NCBI GenBank assembly: GCA_965226925.1
Contig: CBDDEN010000011.1
Span: 372,001 to 436,000 of the forward strand
DNA length: 64,000 nt
Reading direction: 5' to 3'
Source of the DNA: CBDDCX01 sp965226925
Lineage (GTDB): Bacteria > Gemmatimonadota > Gemmatimonadetes > Longimicrobiales > Gaopeijiaceae
The notes below the pieces were generated by a model. It was not told the DNA's origin. It did no database searches and saw nothing but the letters and a program-made list of their open reading frames with translations. This document shows, piece after piece, positions 17,443 to 26,641 of the stretch (within the stretch, counting starts at the first letter, position 1; each line of letters begins with the position of its first letter). The position numbers and the translations under genes are program-made.

Positions 17443-18455
17443 CAGAGGGGGCGCCCGAGGTCGCGACCCGCCTGACCTCCGACGCCGCAGTCCGGGTGCC
17501 CATCATCTGCGGTGCCATGTACCCCTGTTCCAACCCGGAACTCGTCGCGGCGGCCTCGGAGGCGGGAGCGCTGGGCGTGCTCCAGCCCATATCCCTCACC
17601 TACGTGCACGGCTACGAGTTCCGAGCGGGCATCCACAGAATCCGGTCGCTCACCGCACGCCCCATCGGCATGAACGCCCTGATCGAACAGTCCTCGAAGA
17701 CGTACCGGCGCCGGATGGAGGAGTGGATCGAAGTGGCCCTGGAAGAGGGCGTGCGCTTCTTCGTGACTTCCCTGGGCAAGCCGGACTGGGTGGTGCGGGC
17801 CGTCGAGCCCTTCGGGGGACGGGTCTACCACGACGTCACCGAGAGGAAGTGGGCACAGAAAGGCCTGGACTGTGGCGTCCACGGGCTCATCGGCGTGAAT
17901 AGCCGAGCCGGAGGGCACGCAGGCGATCTGGACACGAGGGCGCTGTATGACGACCTGGGTGACCTGGGACTTCCCGTCGTCTGTGCCGGAGGCGTTGGCA
18001 CCGAGCGAGAGTTCGTGGAGGCCCTCCGATTGGGTTACGCCGGCGTACAGATGGGCACGCGATTCATCGCCACGGACGAGTGCACGGCCTCCGACGAATA
18101 CAAGCAAGCCATCGTCGACTCGGACGAAGAAGATATCGTGCATAGCGAACGCCTCACCGGCGTGCCGGTGGCGGTGATCAACACTCCGTTCGTGGCTCGG
18201 GTGGGCCTCAAGGCGGGGCCGCTGGCCCGGTGGATGCTCAGGGGTCGCCGAACCAAGCACTGGATGCGCACGCTCTACGCCATACGTTCCCTCTGGCAAC
18301 TGCGGCGGTCCTTGCGCGCGACCAGTGGGCGTGGCGATTACTGGCAGGCCGGACGGAGCGTCGCCGGCGTGCGGAGTGTCGAAGGCGTCGACTCCGTCGT
18401 GCGCCGGTTCGCCCAAGCCGCCCGTTCGCCCGGTCTATCCGGCTCGGGCGGATAG
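17439..18455 (+). CDS. Nitronate monooxygenase family FMN enzyme
   Basis: 338-residue TIM-barrel flavoprotein of the 2-nitropropane dioxygenase family: PIICGAMYPCSNPELVAAAS at the start, SRAGGHAGD (flavin-binding loop), PVVCAGGVGT and GYAGVQMGTRFIATDE (phosphate binding). It would oxidise alkyl nitronates or act as an enoyl reductase-like enzyme; the substrate is not set by the sequence. It starts at the GTG at 17439 inside the stop of the thioesterase gene, an arrangement that suggests a joint role in an acyl pathway. Confidence 0.9.
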   Translation: MTEGAPEVATRLTSDAAVRVPIICGAMYPCSNPELVAAASEAGALGVLQPISLTYVHGYEFRAGIHRIRSLTARPIGMNALIEQSSKTYRRRMEEWIEVALEEGVRFFVTSLGKPDWVVRAVEPFGGRVYHDVTERKWAQKGLDCGVHGLIGVNSRAGGHAGDLDTRALYDDLGDLGLPVVCAGGVGTEREFVEALRLGYAGVQMGTRFIATDECTASDEYKQAIVDSDEEDIVHSERLTGVPVAVINTPFVARVGLKAGPLARWMLRGRRTKHWMRTLYAIRSLWQLRRSLRATSGRGDYWQAGRSVAGVRSVEGVDSVVRRFAQAARSPGLSGSGG

Positions 18456-18495
18456 ATTGACCAACGAATTCAACGTCCGGATCGGGAGAACACAT

Positions 18496-19807
18496 ATGCT
18501 ACGACGCGTCCTTTGCCTCACTGCCCTCTTCCTCCTCCAGCCCGGTGTCACTCAGGCCCAGGAGGCTCGCCGACGCTGGGAGCGGATGGCTCAGATCCGG
18601 CAGGACAAGTTCGACCTGGTCCTCCCGGAGGCGATGCGCGGAAACGATATCGACATGTGGATCACGGTCATGCGCGAAGGCCATCTCGATCCGCCTCATG
18701 AGGATCTGGGTCGAGGCTACGTGGGGTCCACCGCCTACTACGTCTTCACGGACCGGGGGGGCGATCGAATCGAGCGAGTGGCGCTCGGAGTCGGGGGGTA
18801 CCTGCTCGAGCAGAACGGCGCCTACGACATGGTCACCGGGAGATTCGACCTTCGCGAATTCGTGCAGGAACGGGACCCGCAGCGGATCGGCGTAAACATA
18901 TCCGATGCCATCGGAGGGGCCGACGGCCTGTCCCACACCTCGTACGGAAAGCTGGTTGAGACCCTGGGCGAGCCCTACGCCTCGCGTCTGGTCTCGGCCG
19001 AGAAGCTCATCTCCGACTTCCGGTCGCGGCGAGTCGCGTCGGAGATCGTCGCCTTCGGTCAGGCCGGGGAGATGTCCCGCGAGATCGCGGAACGCGCCTT
19101 CTCGAACGAGGTCATCACGCCGGGTGTCACGACCCTGGAAGACGTGGCCTGGTGGATGCAGGACCAACTCCTGGAGCGGGGTCTCGGCTCGTCGTTCGAC
19201 ATGCCTTCCGTGTACATCACCGGACCCTCCGGGGTCGAAGCCACATCGTCCGACCGCATCATCCAGCGGGGAGACCTGATGATGATCGATTGGGGGGTCG
19301 GCTACCTCAACTTCTACACTGACATGAAGCGCACCGCCTACGTGCTCCGCGAGGGCGAGACCGAGGCCCCCGCGAGTCTCCAGCACGCCTTCGACCGGGG
19401 CGTCGAGGCGCGGACGGTCATCAAGAACACCATCCGACCGGGACTGACCGCCCAGGATAACTTCGATTTCATTCTCGAAAGCCCTGTCCGGGGCAGGGTT
19501 CAGCATCATGGAGACCTTCAATCAGCCTTCGGATGATCCGGCGGTGACCGACATCATGACCGGGAACCACTCGGTGGGGAATCTCGGGCACGGTCTCGGA
19601 CCGTCCATCGCTTGGTTCAACCCGGTGCGCATGACTTACGAGGTGGTGCCGGGCAACCTGTTCTCCATCGAGCTCTTCGCCTACACGAGCATCCCGGAGT
19701 GGGGCGGAGCCAAAGCACGGATCCCCCTGGAGGACGACGCGATCGTGACGGCACGCGGAGTCGAGTGGCTGTACCCCGTGAACTCCAGAATCCTGTTCAT
19801 CAAGTGA
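18496..19807 (+). CDS. M24 family metallopeptidase (Xaa-Pro aminopeptidase-like), secreted, frameshifted
   Basis: Signal peptide (MLRRVLCLTALFLLQP, cleavage near TQAQ), an N-terminal domain, then the pita-bread domain. The first metal ligands (MIDWGVGYLNFYTDMKR) are in the first frame, but near 19478 (CTCGAAAGCC) the frame shifts by one; the His and Glu ligands (GNHSVGNLGHGLGP, LFSIELFAYT, RGVEWLY) are in the second frame, which ends at 19807. A two-base loss (GAG AAA to GAA A) would explain it. Uncorrected, the protein ends at 19536 without half its metal site. GGGAGA ribosome site before the ATG. Confidence 0.85.
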
Positions 19808-19830
19808 GTCGACCCATCGTGAGATACCCC

Positions 19831-20763
19831 ATGAGGCACACCATGAAGAAGTCGCGTTCCGCGTCAACGTTGGTGGCGACGTTTTTCGCCGTCGTCGCCC
19901 TCACGCTCCGGCCGGCCGGCGGCCTCGCCCAGGACGGGCTCAAGGTGCATATCTCGGCCGACATGGAGGGAGTGGTGGGTGCGGTCACCAGCGATCAGCT
20001 CGGCCCTTCAGGGTTCGAGTACCAACGCTTCCGCGAGTTCATGACCAACGAGGTCAACGCGGCGATCGCCGCAGCCAAGGCGGCCGGAGCCACGGAAATC
20101 GTGGTGGCGGACTCCCATGGTAACGGCGAGAACCTGCTCATCGAAAAGCTGCCGAGCGACGTCACTCTGGTCCGCTCGTGGCCGCGCCGGCTCGGAATGA
20201 TGCACGGCATCGACGAGACGTTCGACGCGGCCATCTTCATCGGCTATCACTCGAGCACCACCAATCCGCGGGGCGTGCGGGCGCACACCATGTCGAGCGC
20301 CAACTACGCCGCCGTGAGGATCAACGGGATCGCGATGCCGGAGGCCGGCATCAACGCCGCGCTCGCCGGCCACTTCGGAGTGCCGGTTGTCATGATCTCG
20401 GGAGACGACGCCATCGTCGAAGAGGCACAGACGCTCATCGGTGCCATGGAGGGCGCCGTCGTGAAGTGGAGCAATGGCTTCCACTCCGCACGCACCATCA
20501 TGCCGGAAGCTTCCTACGCGCTGATCGGTGAGAAGGTCAGGCGAGGTCTACAGCGCCTCGACGAGTTCGAGCCCTACCGGTTCGAGGGCCCCATCGAGGT
20601 GGAGTTGACGTTCAGGAGCTACTTGCCCGCCGAAGTGTTGAGCTATCTCCCCACCGTCGAGCGTGTGGACGCCCACACCGTCGGTTTCGTGGCGCAGGAC
20701 ATGGTGGAGGTCGTCACCTTCTTCCAGTTCGTGGGGGAGTTCAACAGTGGGCTGACACCCTAG
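19831..20763 (+). CDS. M55 family D-aminopeptidase (DppA-like), secreted
   Basis: 310 residues with a signal peptide (about 1-35, ending GLAQ). The zinc ligands of the family are visible in order: Asp and Glu of ISADMEGVVGA, His of ADSHGNGEN, His of IGYHSS and Glu of MPEAGINAAL. DppA-type enzymes release N-terminal D-amino acids from peptides; the signal peptide places this one in the periplasm, where peptidoglycan fragments or peptides would be substrates. It starts 23 bases after the M24 peptidase gene, so a peptide-degrading operon is likely. Confidence 0.9.
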   Translation: MRHTMKKSRSASTLVATFFAVVALTLRPAGGLAQDGLKVHISADMEGVVGAVTSDQLGPSGFEYQRFREFMTNEVNAAIAAAKAAGATEIVVADSHGNGENLLIEKLPSDVTLVRSWPRRLGMMHGIDETFDAAIFIGYHSSTTNPRGVRAHTMSSANYAAVRINGIAMPEAGINAALAGHFGVPVVMISGDDAIVEEAQTLIGAMEGAVVKWSNGFHSARTIMPEASYALIGEKVRRGLQRLDEFEPYRFEGPIEVELTFRSYLPAEVLSYLPTVERVDAHTVGFVAQDMVEVVTFFQFVGEFNSGLTP

Positions 20764-20795
20764 ACGGGGCGCGCCAACCACCGGGTCCAGGCAGC

Positions 20796-21086
20796 TCAGA
20801 CCTGACGAGGCTCGGTCTCTCCCTGCGAATCGACCGCAGGATCACGCTCGCCGTCGGGCAACATCCCTGCGTCCGCTAGGACGGCCCGCGCGCGCTGCTC
20901 GTCCTCGACGCGGACCACCACTCGCGCGGGGTTCACGAACGCCAGGCCCACGTCCATCCCTCCAGCGTCGTCGATGAAGAGCGCTGAAGGGACCCCGGCG
21001 TCTTCCAGGTATCCGTGGGCGAGCTCCGCCTCGTGACGGTAGTGAAAGCGCGCCACGATCGTTGTGGGGATACGCGCCCGACTCAC
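20796..21086 (-). CDS. DUF2007 domain protein
   Basis: 96 residues with the GlnB-like DUF2007 fold: ARFHYRHEAELAHGYLEDAG at the start, then VRVEDEQRARAVLADAG. The family is often called a putative signal transducer, but no function is established. GTG start. It lies 68 bases downstream of the amidohydrolase gene on the same strand. Confidence 0.75.
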   Translation of the reverse strand: MSRARIPTTIVARFHYRHEAELAHGYLEDAGVPSALFIDDAGGMDVGLAFVNPARVVVRVEDEQRARAVLADAGMLPDGERDPAVDSQGETEPRQV

Positions 21087-21153
21087 GAGGCTGCGCCTTC
21101 ACGATCCGATTCGGACCGGGGTCGTTTCTGCGTCTCCATCCGTGTCACCGGTC

Positions 21154-22272
21154 CTATCCTGGGAACAGCGATTCGTCGATCGCCGGCACGAGCCTGACCG
21201 CGTTCTGATAGTAGATCTTCCGGAGCACGTCGTCCGGCAGATCGAGTCCGTACATCTGCCAGAAAGCGTGATACTTCCGATAGTAATCGAAGTAGTCGTC
21301 ATCCGTCTCGAAGACCTGGAAGTAGGTATAGAACTCCTCTTGGTTGTAGGAGTCCTTTCCCATCAGGACCCGGTCCTGATACTTCTCGAGCCACTTGGCC
21401 CCGAATCGGGGCTGCCTGCCCATCTCGTAAATGACCGCGCCCAATCCGACGTTCATGTTGGGAATCTCGTCGAGAAGCGCGCCCAACCGCCCCAGGTCGT
21501 GGCCGAGCCAGCTCATGTGCGCCGAAATGAACGTCGTGTTCGGGTGACGTCGGAACATGTCGTGCTGCTCGCCGATGATCGTCTCGAACGGTGCGCTCTT
21601 CCCGGGAGGCTGAATGCGACCGGGTCGCAGCTTGAGCTCGAGCCAACGCTCGTTGAAACGATCGTGAGGCTGCCAGAACTCGGCGGGATCGGCGGAGTGG
21701 ATCAGGACGGGGATTCCCAGCTCGCCGGCCTTGTCCCATACGGGCGCCAGGCGTGGATCGTCGACAGGAATCCTTTTTCCGTCGGTATCGAGAGCCGAGA
21801 GGCCGAGGTTCTTGAAGATCTTGAGGCCAGCCGCCCCGCTGCGTACGTCCTGCTCGAGCTGGGCCGCGGCCCGCTCTCCCCACTCCGGGTCACCGACACC
21901 CTGAAAGCTCACATTGGCGAAGAACACGAACCGGCCCGCATGGTCTCGTGTCATGTTCTCGAGCCCCGACACCAAGGCGTCTCCACTCCCGCCTGAGAGG
22001 TTCACCATTACGGCCATGTTGAGCTCGTCCATCTCCGCCACGAGTCGAGCCACGTCGGCAGCCGACATGCTCGTGGCTCTCTGATGACCATGGATATCGA
22101 CGAATGGGAAACGCGCACGAGTCAGCGGATGTTCGCAAACGACCAGCGTCTTTCGGGGCTCGTACTCCTCGATGGTCGGATCCTGGGCCACGAGCGGGGC
22201 AAGGCTCCCAAACGCGGAAATCGAGGCGCCGGCGAGCAGCGCACCCGCAAGTAGAGAAGTGTTGAACCGCAT
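21154..22272 (-). CDS. Secreted metal-dependent amidohydrolase (amidohydrolase 2 type)
   Basis: 372 residues from the ATG at 22272, which has GGGAG nine bases upstream, with a signal peptide (about 1-30). The TIM-barrel metal site begins with FVDIHGHQ (HxH) and continues with IPVLIHSADP, FISAHMSWLG and LMGKDSYN (Asp). This pattern fits the decarboxylase/lactonase-like amidohydrolase 2 family; substrate unknown. It contains the late conserved helix LPDDVLRKIYYQNAVRL. Likely cotranscribed with the DUF2007 gene. Confidence 0.85.
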   Translation of the reverse strand: MRFNTSLLAGALLAGASISAFGSLAPLVAQDPTIEEYEPRKTLVVCEHPLTRARFPFVDIHGHQRATSMSAADVARLVAEMDELNMAVMVNLSGGSGDALVSGLENMTRDHAGRFVFFANVSFQGVGDPEWGERAAAQLEQDVRSGAAGLKIFKNLGLSALDTDGKRIPVDDPRLAPVWDKAGELGIPVLIHSADPAEFWQPHDRFNERWLELKLRPGRIQPPGKSAPFETIIGEQHDMFRRHPNTTFISAHMSWLGHDLGRLGALLDEIPNMNVGLGAVIYEMGRQPRFGAKWLEKYQDRVLMGKDSYNQEEFYTYFQVFETDDDYFDYYRKYHAFWQMYGLDLPDDVLRKIYYQNAVRLVPAIDESLFPG

Positions 22273-22409
22273 TCGGCATGCTCCCTGGTCAGACTCTGTC
22301 CGTGGCCGGATCCGCCAAGCGTAGCCGCGCGTAATCATGGTATCCACAATGGGACCCCGTACCCACCCCGACAGTTTCTTGGCGGGGTCATCGCACCGCC
22401 GGGATGCCC

Positions 22410-23333
22410 TCATGGCGGATCCGCGTCACCATCCCAGACGAGGTGGTGGATTCCGTTCCTGCCGGAGCGCTTCACGGCGTACATTGCCTCGTCGGCGATC
22501 CGCAGCGCCTCTCGACTCGACTCGACCGCAACCTCGAAGGTCACGACTCCGATGCTGAAGGTCACGGGCCAACCGCCCTTCTCCATGGCCGTGACCAGAT
22601 TTCGTTCCAGCTTCTCCAGCACCGAGCCGGACGGGCCCCCGGTCGTCTCCGGGAGGAGGGCGGCGAACTCGTCGCCGCCGAGGCGACCCAGGACATCGGT
22701 CTGGCGTGTGCCGGATCGTAGCGTGTCGGCGACCCTGCTCAGCACCTCGTCGCCGGCGTCGTGTCCCTCCAGGTCGTTTACCGCCTTGAAGTGGTCAAGG
22801 TCGATGTAGGCCAGCGTGAAGGCTCGGCCGTAGCGGGAGGACCGGGCCAACTCGGCGTCGAGCTTGGAGATGAAGGAGCCTCGGTTCAGCAACCGAGTGA
22901 GGGTGTCCGTAGCGGCGAAGCTGGCTTCCTCCCTCAGGTGTCTCACGAGAGTGACGGCGAGCCACGCCACCACCAGAAGCAGAAGCGCAACGGCAGCGAT
23001 GTTCCAGAGGATTGGACCCGGATCTTGCGTTCCCGACAGAAATGGTACGCCGACCACGGTCAGGGCGGCCAGCACGGCGAGAGCGTAGGCAACGGCGGGG
23101 CGCGCCAACCATGCGGCCAGGGCGACCGGCCCCGCGTAGAGAGGCAGAAGCGAGAACTTCGGACCCACCACAAAGTCCAGGACTCCCAGGACGATGACGA
23201 GCCCGACGACGGCCCTCCCAGCTCTTCGTTCTGGCCAGCCTCCCAGGGCTTCCCGGACTCGATTCTTGAGGTCCCCGGGGGGACCTAGAGGTTGTCCCTC
23301 AGCCACTGGTTTTCGCACCGGACGTCCTGCCAC
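22410..23333 (-). CDS. Membrane-anchored GGDEF diguanylate cyclase
   Basis: About 307 residues: four hydrophobic helices (about 40-130), then a GGDEF domain with DTLTRLLNRGSF, DLDHFKAVND, the intact catalytic motif GGDEF and an RxxD inhibitory site (RQTD) five residues before it. It makes cyclic di-GMP at the inner membrane; the sensor part is not a family I can name. The ATG at 23333 lies inside the end of the Cas2-fold gene (49-base overlap); in-frame GTG codons at 23318 and 23306 are other possible starts. Confidence 0.88.
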   Translation of the reverse strand: MAGRPVRKPVAEGQPLGPPGDLKNRVREALGGWPERRAGRAVVGLVIVLGVLDFVVGPKFSLLPLYAGPVALAAWLARPAVAYALAVLAALTVVGVPFLSGTQDPGPILWNIAAVALLLLVVAWLAVTLVRHLREEASFAATDTLTRLLNRGSFISKLDAELARSSRYGRAFTLAYIDLDHFKAVNDLEGHDAGDEVLSRVADTLRSGTRQTDVLGRLGGDEFAALLPETTGGPSGSVLEKLERNLVTAMEKGGWPVTFSIGVVTFEVAVESSREALRIADEAMYAVKRSGRNGIHHLVWDGDADPP

Positions 23334-23551
23334 GCCGCCTCCCGGCTGGACTCGAGCACGAAGATCCCATCGTCCGGATCGAGAAGCTCCCAGAGCCGAT
23401 CCCGTATGTCCGCAGCGGAGTCGTCGGTGACCACGGCCCAGGTGTGCTCGAGAATCTGGGCATTCGCGGGATACGACTTGATCTCGGTGAAGAAGTCGAT
23501 ATAGGCAACTCTGGGCTGTTTGAGCTCATAAGAAATGATGTAGCACCGCAT
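23285..23551 (-). CDS. Stand-alone Cas2-fold (SinR-like) small protein
   Basis: 88 residues whose start MRCYIISYELKQP and end WQDVRCENQWLRDNL match a small ferredoxin-fold family annotated SinR-like, distantly related to Cas2 and VapD. No CRISPR array, cas1 or antitoxin-like gene is nearby. The position of the Cas2 active Asp (ISYD in relatives) is Glu here, so nuclease activity is doubtful. It overlaps the start of the membrane cyclase gene, so both are likely translated together. Confidence 0.7.
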   Translation of the reverse strand: MRCYIISYELKQPRVAYIDFFTEIKSYPANAQILEHTWAVVTDDSAADIRDRLWELLDPDDGIFVLESSREAAWQDVRCENQWLRDNL

Positions 23552-23666
23552 GCGTGACCCCTACCACTCCCTCCGATGAGAGGCACCCGATCCGACGTTG
23601 CACGCCGAACGGAGTGCCAACGTCACTCGAGCACCGGAATCGCCGACCCTCAGGCTCCCCAAGATC

Positions 23667-24161
23667 CTACTGAGGTCCGACCTTCGCCAGTCCAGACATC
23701 TCTCGGGCGAGCAGGTGGACCTCGGTGAGTTTCCAGTGGGAACGGATACAAAATACAGCAACCAGCATGAGTGCCAACGTCACTACCAAATCCCCGAGGT
23801 TCAGCCGATCCGATGGTCGCATGAGTTGGAGGGCTCTCGTCACAAACAGATAGCCTCCGAACAGGTAAGGGACGAGGCTGCCCCGGTGGATCAGGCCGGA
23901 CCACGGACGCTTCGTCCCGATCACCCGGTTCACCGCCTCAGTACCGTAGGCGACCATCGAGGCGGCCGACAACAGAGCCCCGAGAAAGACAACGAGGTAA
24001 TCCGCGCTACCGAAGCCGAATCGAACACTCTGGACCAGCCCGTAGACTGCGAGCAGCGCCAACGAGGGAAGAGCACGTCCGATCCTGGCGGCGGCCAGAC
24101 GTTCCACGGCACGAGCCACTTCCCCGCCTCCGGGGCTCATCTGTGTTGCGGCATCGTCCAT
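23667..24161 (-). CDS. Four-helix membrane protein of unknown function
   Basis: 164 residues from the ATG at 24161, with a short soluble N-terminus and four predicted transmembrane helices (about 32-50, 53-75, 88-110 and 119-140), the third preceded by IGTKRPWSGLIHRGSL. No family recognised. The frame is open further upstream but that part is rich in Pro and Arg and unlike the rest. It precedes the Cas2-fold and cyclase genes on the same strand. Confidence 0.6.
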   Translation of the reverse strand: MDDAATQMSPGGGEVARAVERLAAARIGRALPSLALLAVYGLVQSVRFGFGSADYLVVFLGALLSAASMVAYGTEAVNRVIGTKRPWSGLIHRGSLVPYLFGGYLFVTRALQLMRPSDRLNLGDLVVTLALMLVAVFCIRSHWKLTEVHLLAREMSGLAKVGPQ

Positions 24162-24270
24162 GTAGAATGATCGTCCGTCGCAGAATCGGGCGCCAGACAA
24201 TCCGTTCGGGGGAGCATCCTGTGCGGTCGATGCGTGGGAACGGATCGGCCGCACTGGAGGTCTTGCTTCT

Positions 24271-24789
24271 GGAGGCTTCGACTGCGGTTGGGCGGCCTGG
24301 CACGGCAACATCGATTGCCCGTACTGCAACAGCTCCCTAAAGGCCCTTCGCTACGACCTCTCGTGGTGGGTCTACCCGCACATCGATCCGGCGTCGGGCA
24401 ACCCGACCGTTCAGGTGCCATGTCCACGCTGCGATCCGTGGGCACCGGAGAAGGTCTACCACATCGACGGGCCGGAGGCGCAGAACGTGCTTCGGCGGGT
24501 GCTTGCTTACCAACACATCGAGGGCGCCGCCGAGACCACGATCAAGGACGCGGCCCACCTCATCGAGAGCGAGGGGTCTCCCGAGGCCTTCAAGATGCGG
24601 GTCAGCCGCGAACGAAAGTCGCTTTGGGGCATGGGAAAGCCGCAGTCATCTACTCCTCGGTCGGCGATCCTTCCAGCAGGCCCTCCAACGGCAATTCCTC
24701 CGCCCCGTTCTCGGTGCAGATGGCGTAGCTGCTCTCCCGGGTCCCATACAGGGCCACCCCCGCGTACTCGCCCTTCTTGTTCAGGATGA
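24271..24789 (+). CDS. Zinc-ribbon-like hypothetical protein, start unresolved
   Basis: An open frame whose codons are GC-rich at third positions up to about 24640, encoding GFDCGWAAWHGNIDCPYCNS, then a CPRC pair and a helical segment (NVLRRVLAYQHIEGAAETT). The CPYC and CPRC pairs suggest a zinc ribbon. No ATG, GTG or TTG was found in frame between the upstream stop near 24163 and the first cysteine, so the true start may lie in another frame behind an indel. The 3' 140 bases run antisense to the end of the glycosylasparaginase gene. No family recognised. Confidence 0.4.
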   Translation, partial: GGFDCGWAAWHGNIDCPYCNSSLKALRYDLSWWVYPHIDPASGNPTVQVPCPRCDPWAPEKVYHIDGPEAQNVLRRVLAYQHIEGAAETTIKDAAHLIESEGSPEAFKMRVSRERKSLWGMGKPQSSTPRSAILPAGPPTAIPPPRSRCRWRSCSPGSHTGPPPRTRPSCSG

Positions 24790-25879
24790 AGAACCGGACA
24801 TCGAAAGCCGGAAGACCCCGGCTGTTCAAGAGTCTCTCTTCGACGGTGTTCTCCTTGATTCGTATCAAGGCCACCATGCCGGCGTCCTTCGGGCTCATGC
24901 CGTGCCTCATGCTCTCGACGATGAGGAAGGACGACAGGTTGAACAGGTTGGCCTCTCCCCGCCCCGTAGATCCGGCAGACCCGACTTCTCCGTCCACGTA
25001 GAGCCCGGCGCCCAGGATGGGGGAGTCGCCTGCCCGGCCGGGGATCTTCCAAGAGAGGCCCGACGTGGTGGTGACCCCACAGATTTCACCCCGGGGCGAA
25101 ATCCCGTTCGAGTTGGTCGTGCCCCAGAAGCTGTGCACCGATATGAGTCCCTCGCGGACCATCTCGAGTCCGGCATCGTAGAAGGCACGCGCCCGGGCCC
25201 TCTCGGCCTCCGGCGACCGGGCAGCGGACTCGGAGCCGCCTCTTTCCCGACGGCCGGGGCTTCGCCGATCGGGATCCAGGAAGTGAGACGGATCGACACG
25301 ACGCTTCCAGTTCAGCCACAGAGCCCGGGACTTGTCGGTGTTCAGATCGTCTTCCACGGCCATCCCCAGTTGCCGCGCGAACTGCCGTGCGCCGTTCCCC
25401 ACGAGCAAGTGGTGGTCGGTGAGTTCCATGACCGCCTTCGCCACCAGGGAAGGAGTCCGCACACCCTCGATGGCCGCGACCCCGCCGGCCCACTTCCTGG
25501 GCCCGTGCATGCAGCAGGCATCGAGCTGCACGACACCGTCCGCGTTGGGGAGGCCCCCGTAACCGATCCCGGATTCTTCCGGATCCAACTCGGGGATGTT
25601 GACGCCCGCGATGAGGGCGTCCAGCACGTCTTCCCCACGGGTAATCCCCCCGAAGGCTCGCTCGACACTGCTCTGGGGTCCACCGTTCTTGTATCGGATG
25701 CCGCTGAGGTCGCACACGACCACGGGACGGATCAGCTGGGGAGTGTAAACGACCGGAGCCTCAACGACGGATCGGCCGGTGATCGTCTCCTCCGCGACGA
25801 CCGGAACGGCGGCACCCGCTGCGACCCCGAGAGTCGCGGTCTGAACGAACTGACGACGGTTCATGCGCTCGGACATCAT
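24650..25879 (-). CDS. Glycosylasparaginase-type N-terminal nucleophile hydrolase, Tat-exported
   Basis: Family enzymes cleave the GlcNAc-Asn bond or beta-aspartyl bonds and mature by self-cleavage before a Thr. The N-terminus has a twin-arginine signal (MNRRQFVQTATLGVAAGAA), so export of folded protein is expected. The precursor Thr lies in GVTTTSGLSWKIPGRAGD, followed by ILGAGLYVDGEVGSAGSTG, the substrate-binding loop. An Arg-rich insert (about 205-230) precedes it. About 410 residues; ATG at 25879 with AAGGG eight bases before it. Confidence 0.88.
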   Translation of the reverse strand: MMSERMNRRQFVQTATLGVAAGAAVPVVAEETITGRSVVEAPVVYTPQLIRPVVVCDLSGIRYKNGGPQSSVERAFGGITRGEDVLDALIAGVNIPELDPEESGIGYGGLPNADGVVQLDACCMHGPRKWAGGVAAIEGVRTPSLVAKAVMELTDHHLLVGNGARQFARQLGMAVEDDLNTDKSRALWLNWKRRVDPSHFLDPDRRSPGRRERGGSESAARSPEAERARARAFYDAGLEMVREGLISVHSFWGTTNSNGISPRGEICGVTTTSGLSWKIPGRAGDSPILGAGLYVDGEVGSAGSTGRGEANLFNLSSFLIVESMRHGMSPKDAGMVALIRIKENTVEERLLNSRGLPAFDVRFFILNKKGEYAGVALYGTRESSYAICTENGAEELPLEGLLEGSPTEE

Positions 25880-25931
25880 GGTGCTCACCCTTCTGTGGTG
25901 TCGAGAAGGAATCGGTGCGCCCCCCGGCGGA

Positions 25932-26630
25932 TCACGCGTCGGTCTTGGCGAGACTGCGCGCCCGCTCCCAAACCGAGTCGAACATCGACTCGGTAAGCTT
26001 GCCCGTAAAGGTATTCTGCTGGCTCGGATGGTACGACCCGAGCACGGTGACCTCCCCGACGCCGACCTCGACGCCGTGGCTGAACTTCGGCCGCGGGCGC
26101 GGAACGGGCAGTCCGCGACTCCGGAGAATCCGCAGCACCTGGGCGAACGCGACCCCCCCCAGCGTCACGATGACCGTCAAATCGGCCAAGGCGTCGAGCT
26201 CCCGCTCCAGGAAGGGGAGACACGAGTCACGCTCGTCGGGGGTCGGGCGATTGTCCGGGGGCGCGCACCGCACGGCGGCCGTGATGTAGGCCCCGGAAAG
26301 CGTCAGACCATCGTCGGCGGTACGGCCGTCCGGCCGGCTCGCGAAGCCCGCGCGATGTAGAGCCCGAAACAACCAGTCCCCGGAGCGATCCCCGGTGAAC
26401 ATCCGACCCGTGCGGTTGGCCCCGTGAGCCGCCGGGGCAAGCCCCACGACGAGGACGCGGGCGCCGGGGTCGCCGAAGGACGGCACGGGCCGGCCCCAAT
26501 ACGCGTCATCCGAGTAGGCGGCCCGCTTGGCCCGGGACACATCCCGGCACCATTGGACGAGACGAGCGCACCGAGTGCACCCGACGACTTCGACGTTCAG
26601 CGCTGCGAGCCGGGCCGCGCGCTCACGCAT
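25932..26630 (-). CDS. Uracil-DNA glycosylase, family 5 (UdgB) type
   Basis: 232-residue FeS DNA-repair enzyme that removes uracil and related lesions. The four FeS cysteines include VGCTRCARL near residue 18 and two around 122-137. Motif A, GLAPAAHGANRTGRMFTGDR, and motif B, GSYHPSQQNTFTG, are those of family 5, which lacks the usual polar catalytic residue of family 1. A following AhpD-type gene and a secreted-protein gene lie upstream on the same strand with short gaps. Confidence 0.92.
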   Translation of the reverse strand: MRERAARLAALNVEVVGCTRCARLVQWCRDVSRAKRAAYSDDAYWGRPVPSFGDPGARVLVVGLAPAAHGANRTGRMFTGDRSGDWLFRALHRAGFASRPDGRTADDGLTLSGAYITAAVRCAPPDNRPTPDERDSCLPFLERELDALADLTVIVTLGGVAFAQVLRILRSRGLPVPRPRPKFSHGVEVGVGEVTVLGSYHPSQQNTFTGKLTESMFDSVWERARSLAKTDA

Positions 26631-26641
26631 GACCCCGAAGC

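Noticed and set aside
23285..23551. CRISPR-Cas locus suggested by the Cas2-fold protein
   Set aside because: No repeat-spacer array and no cas1 or effector gene; the protein belongs to a stand-alone family.
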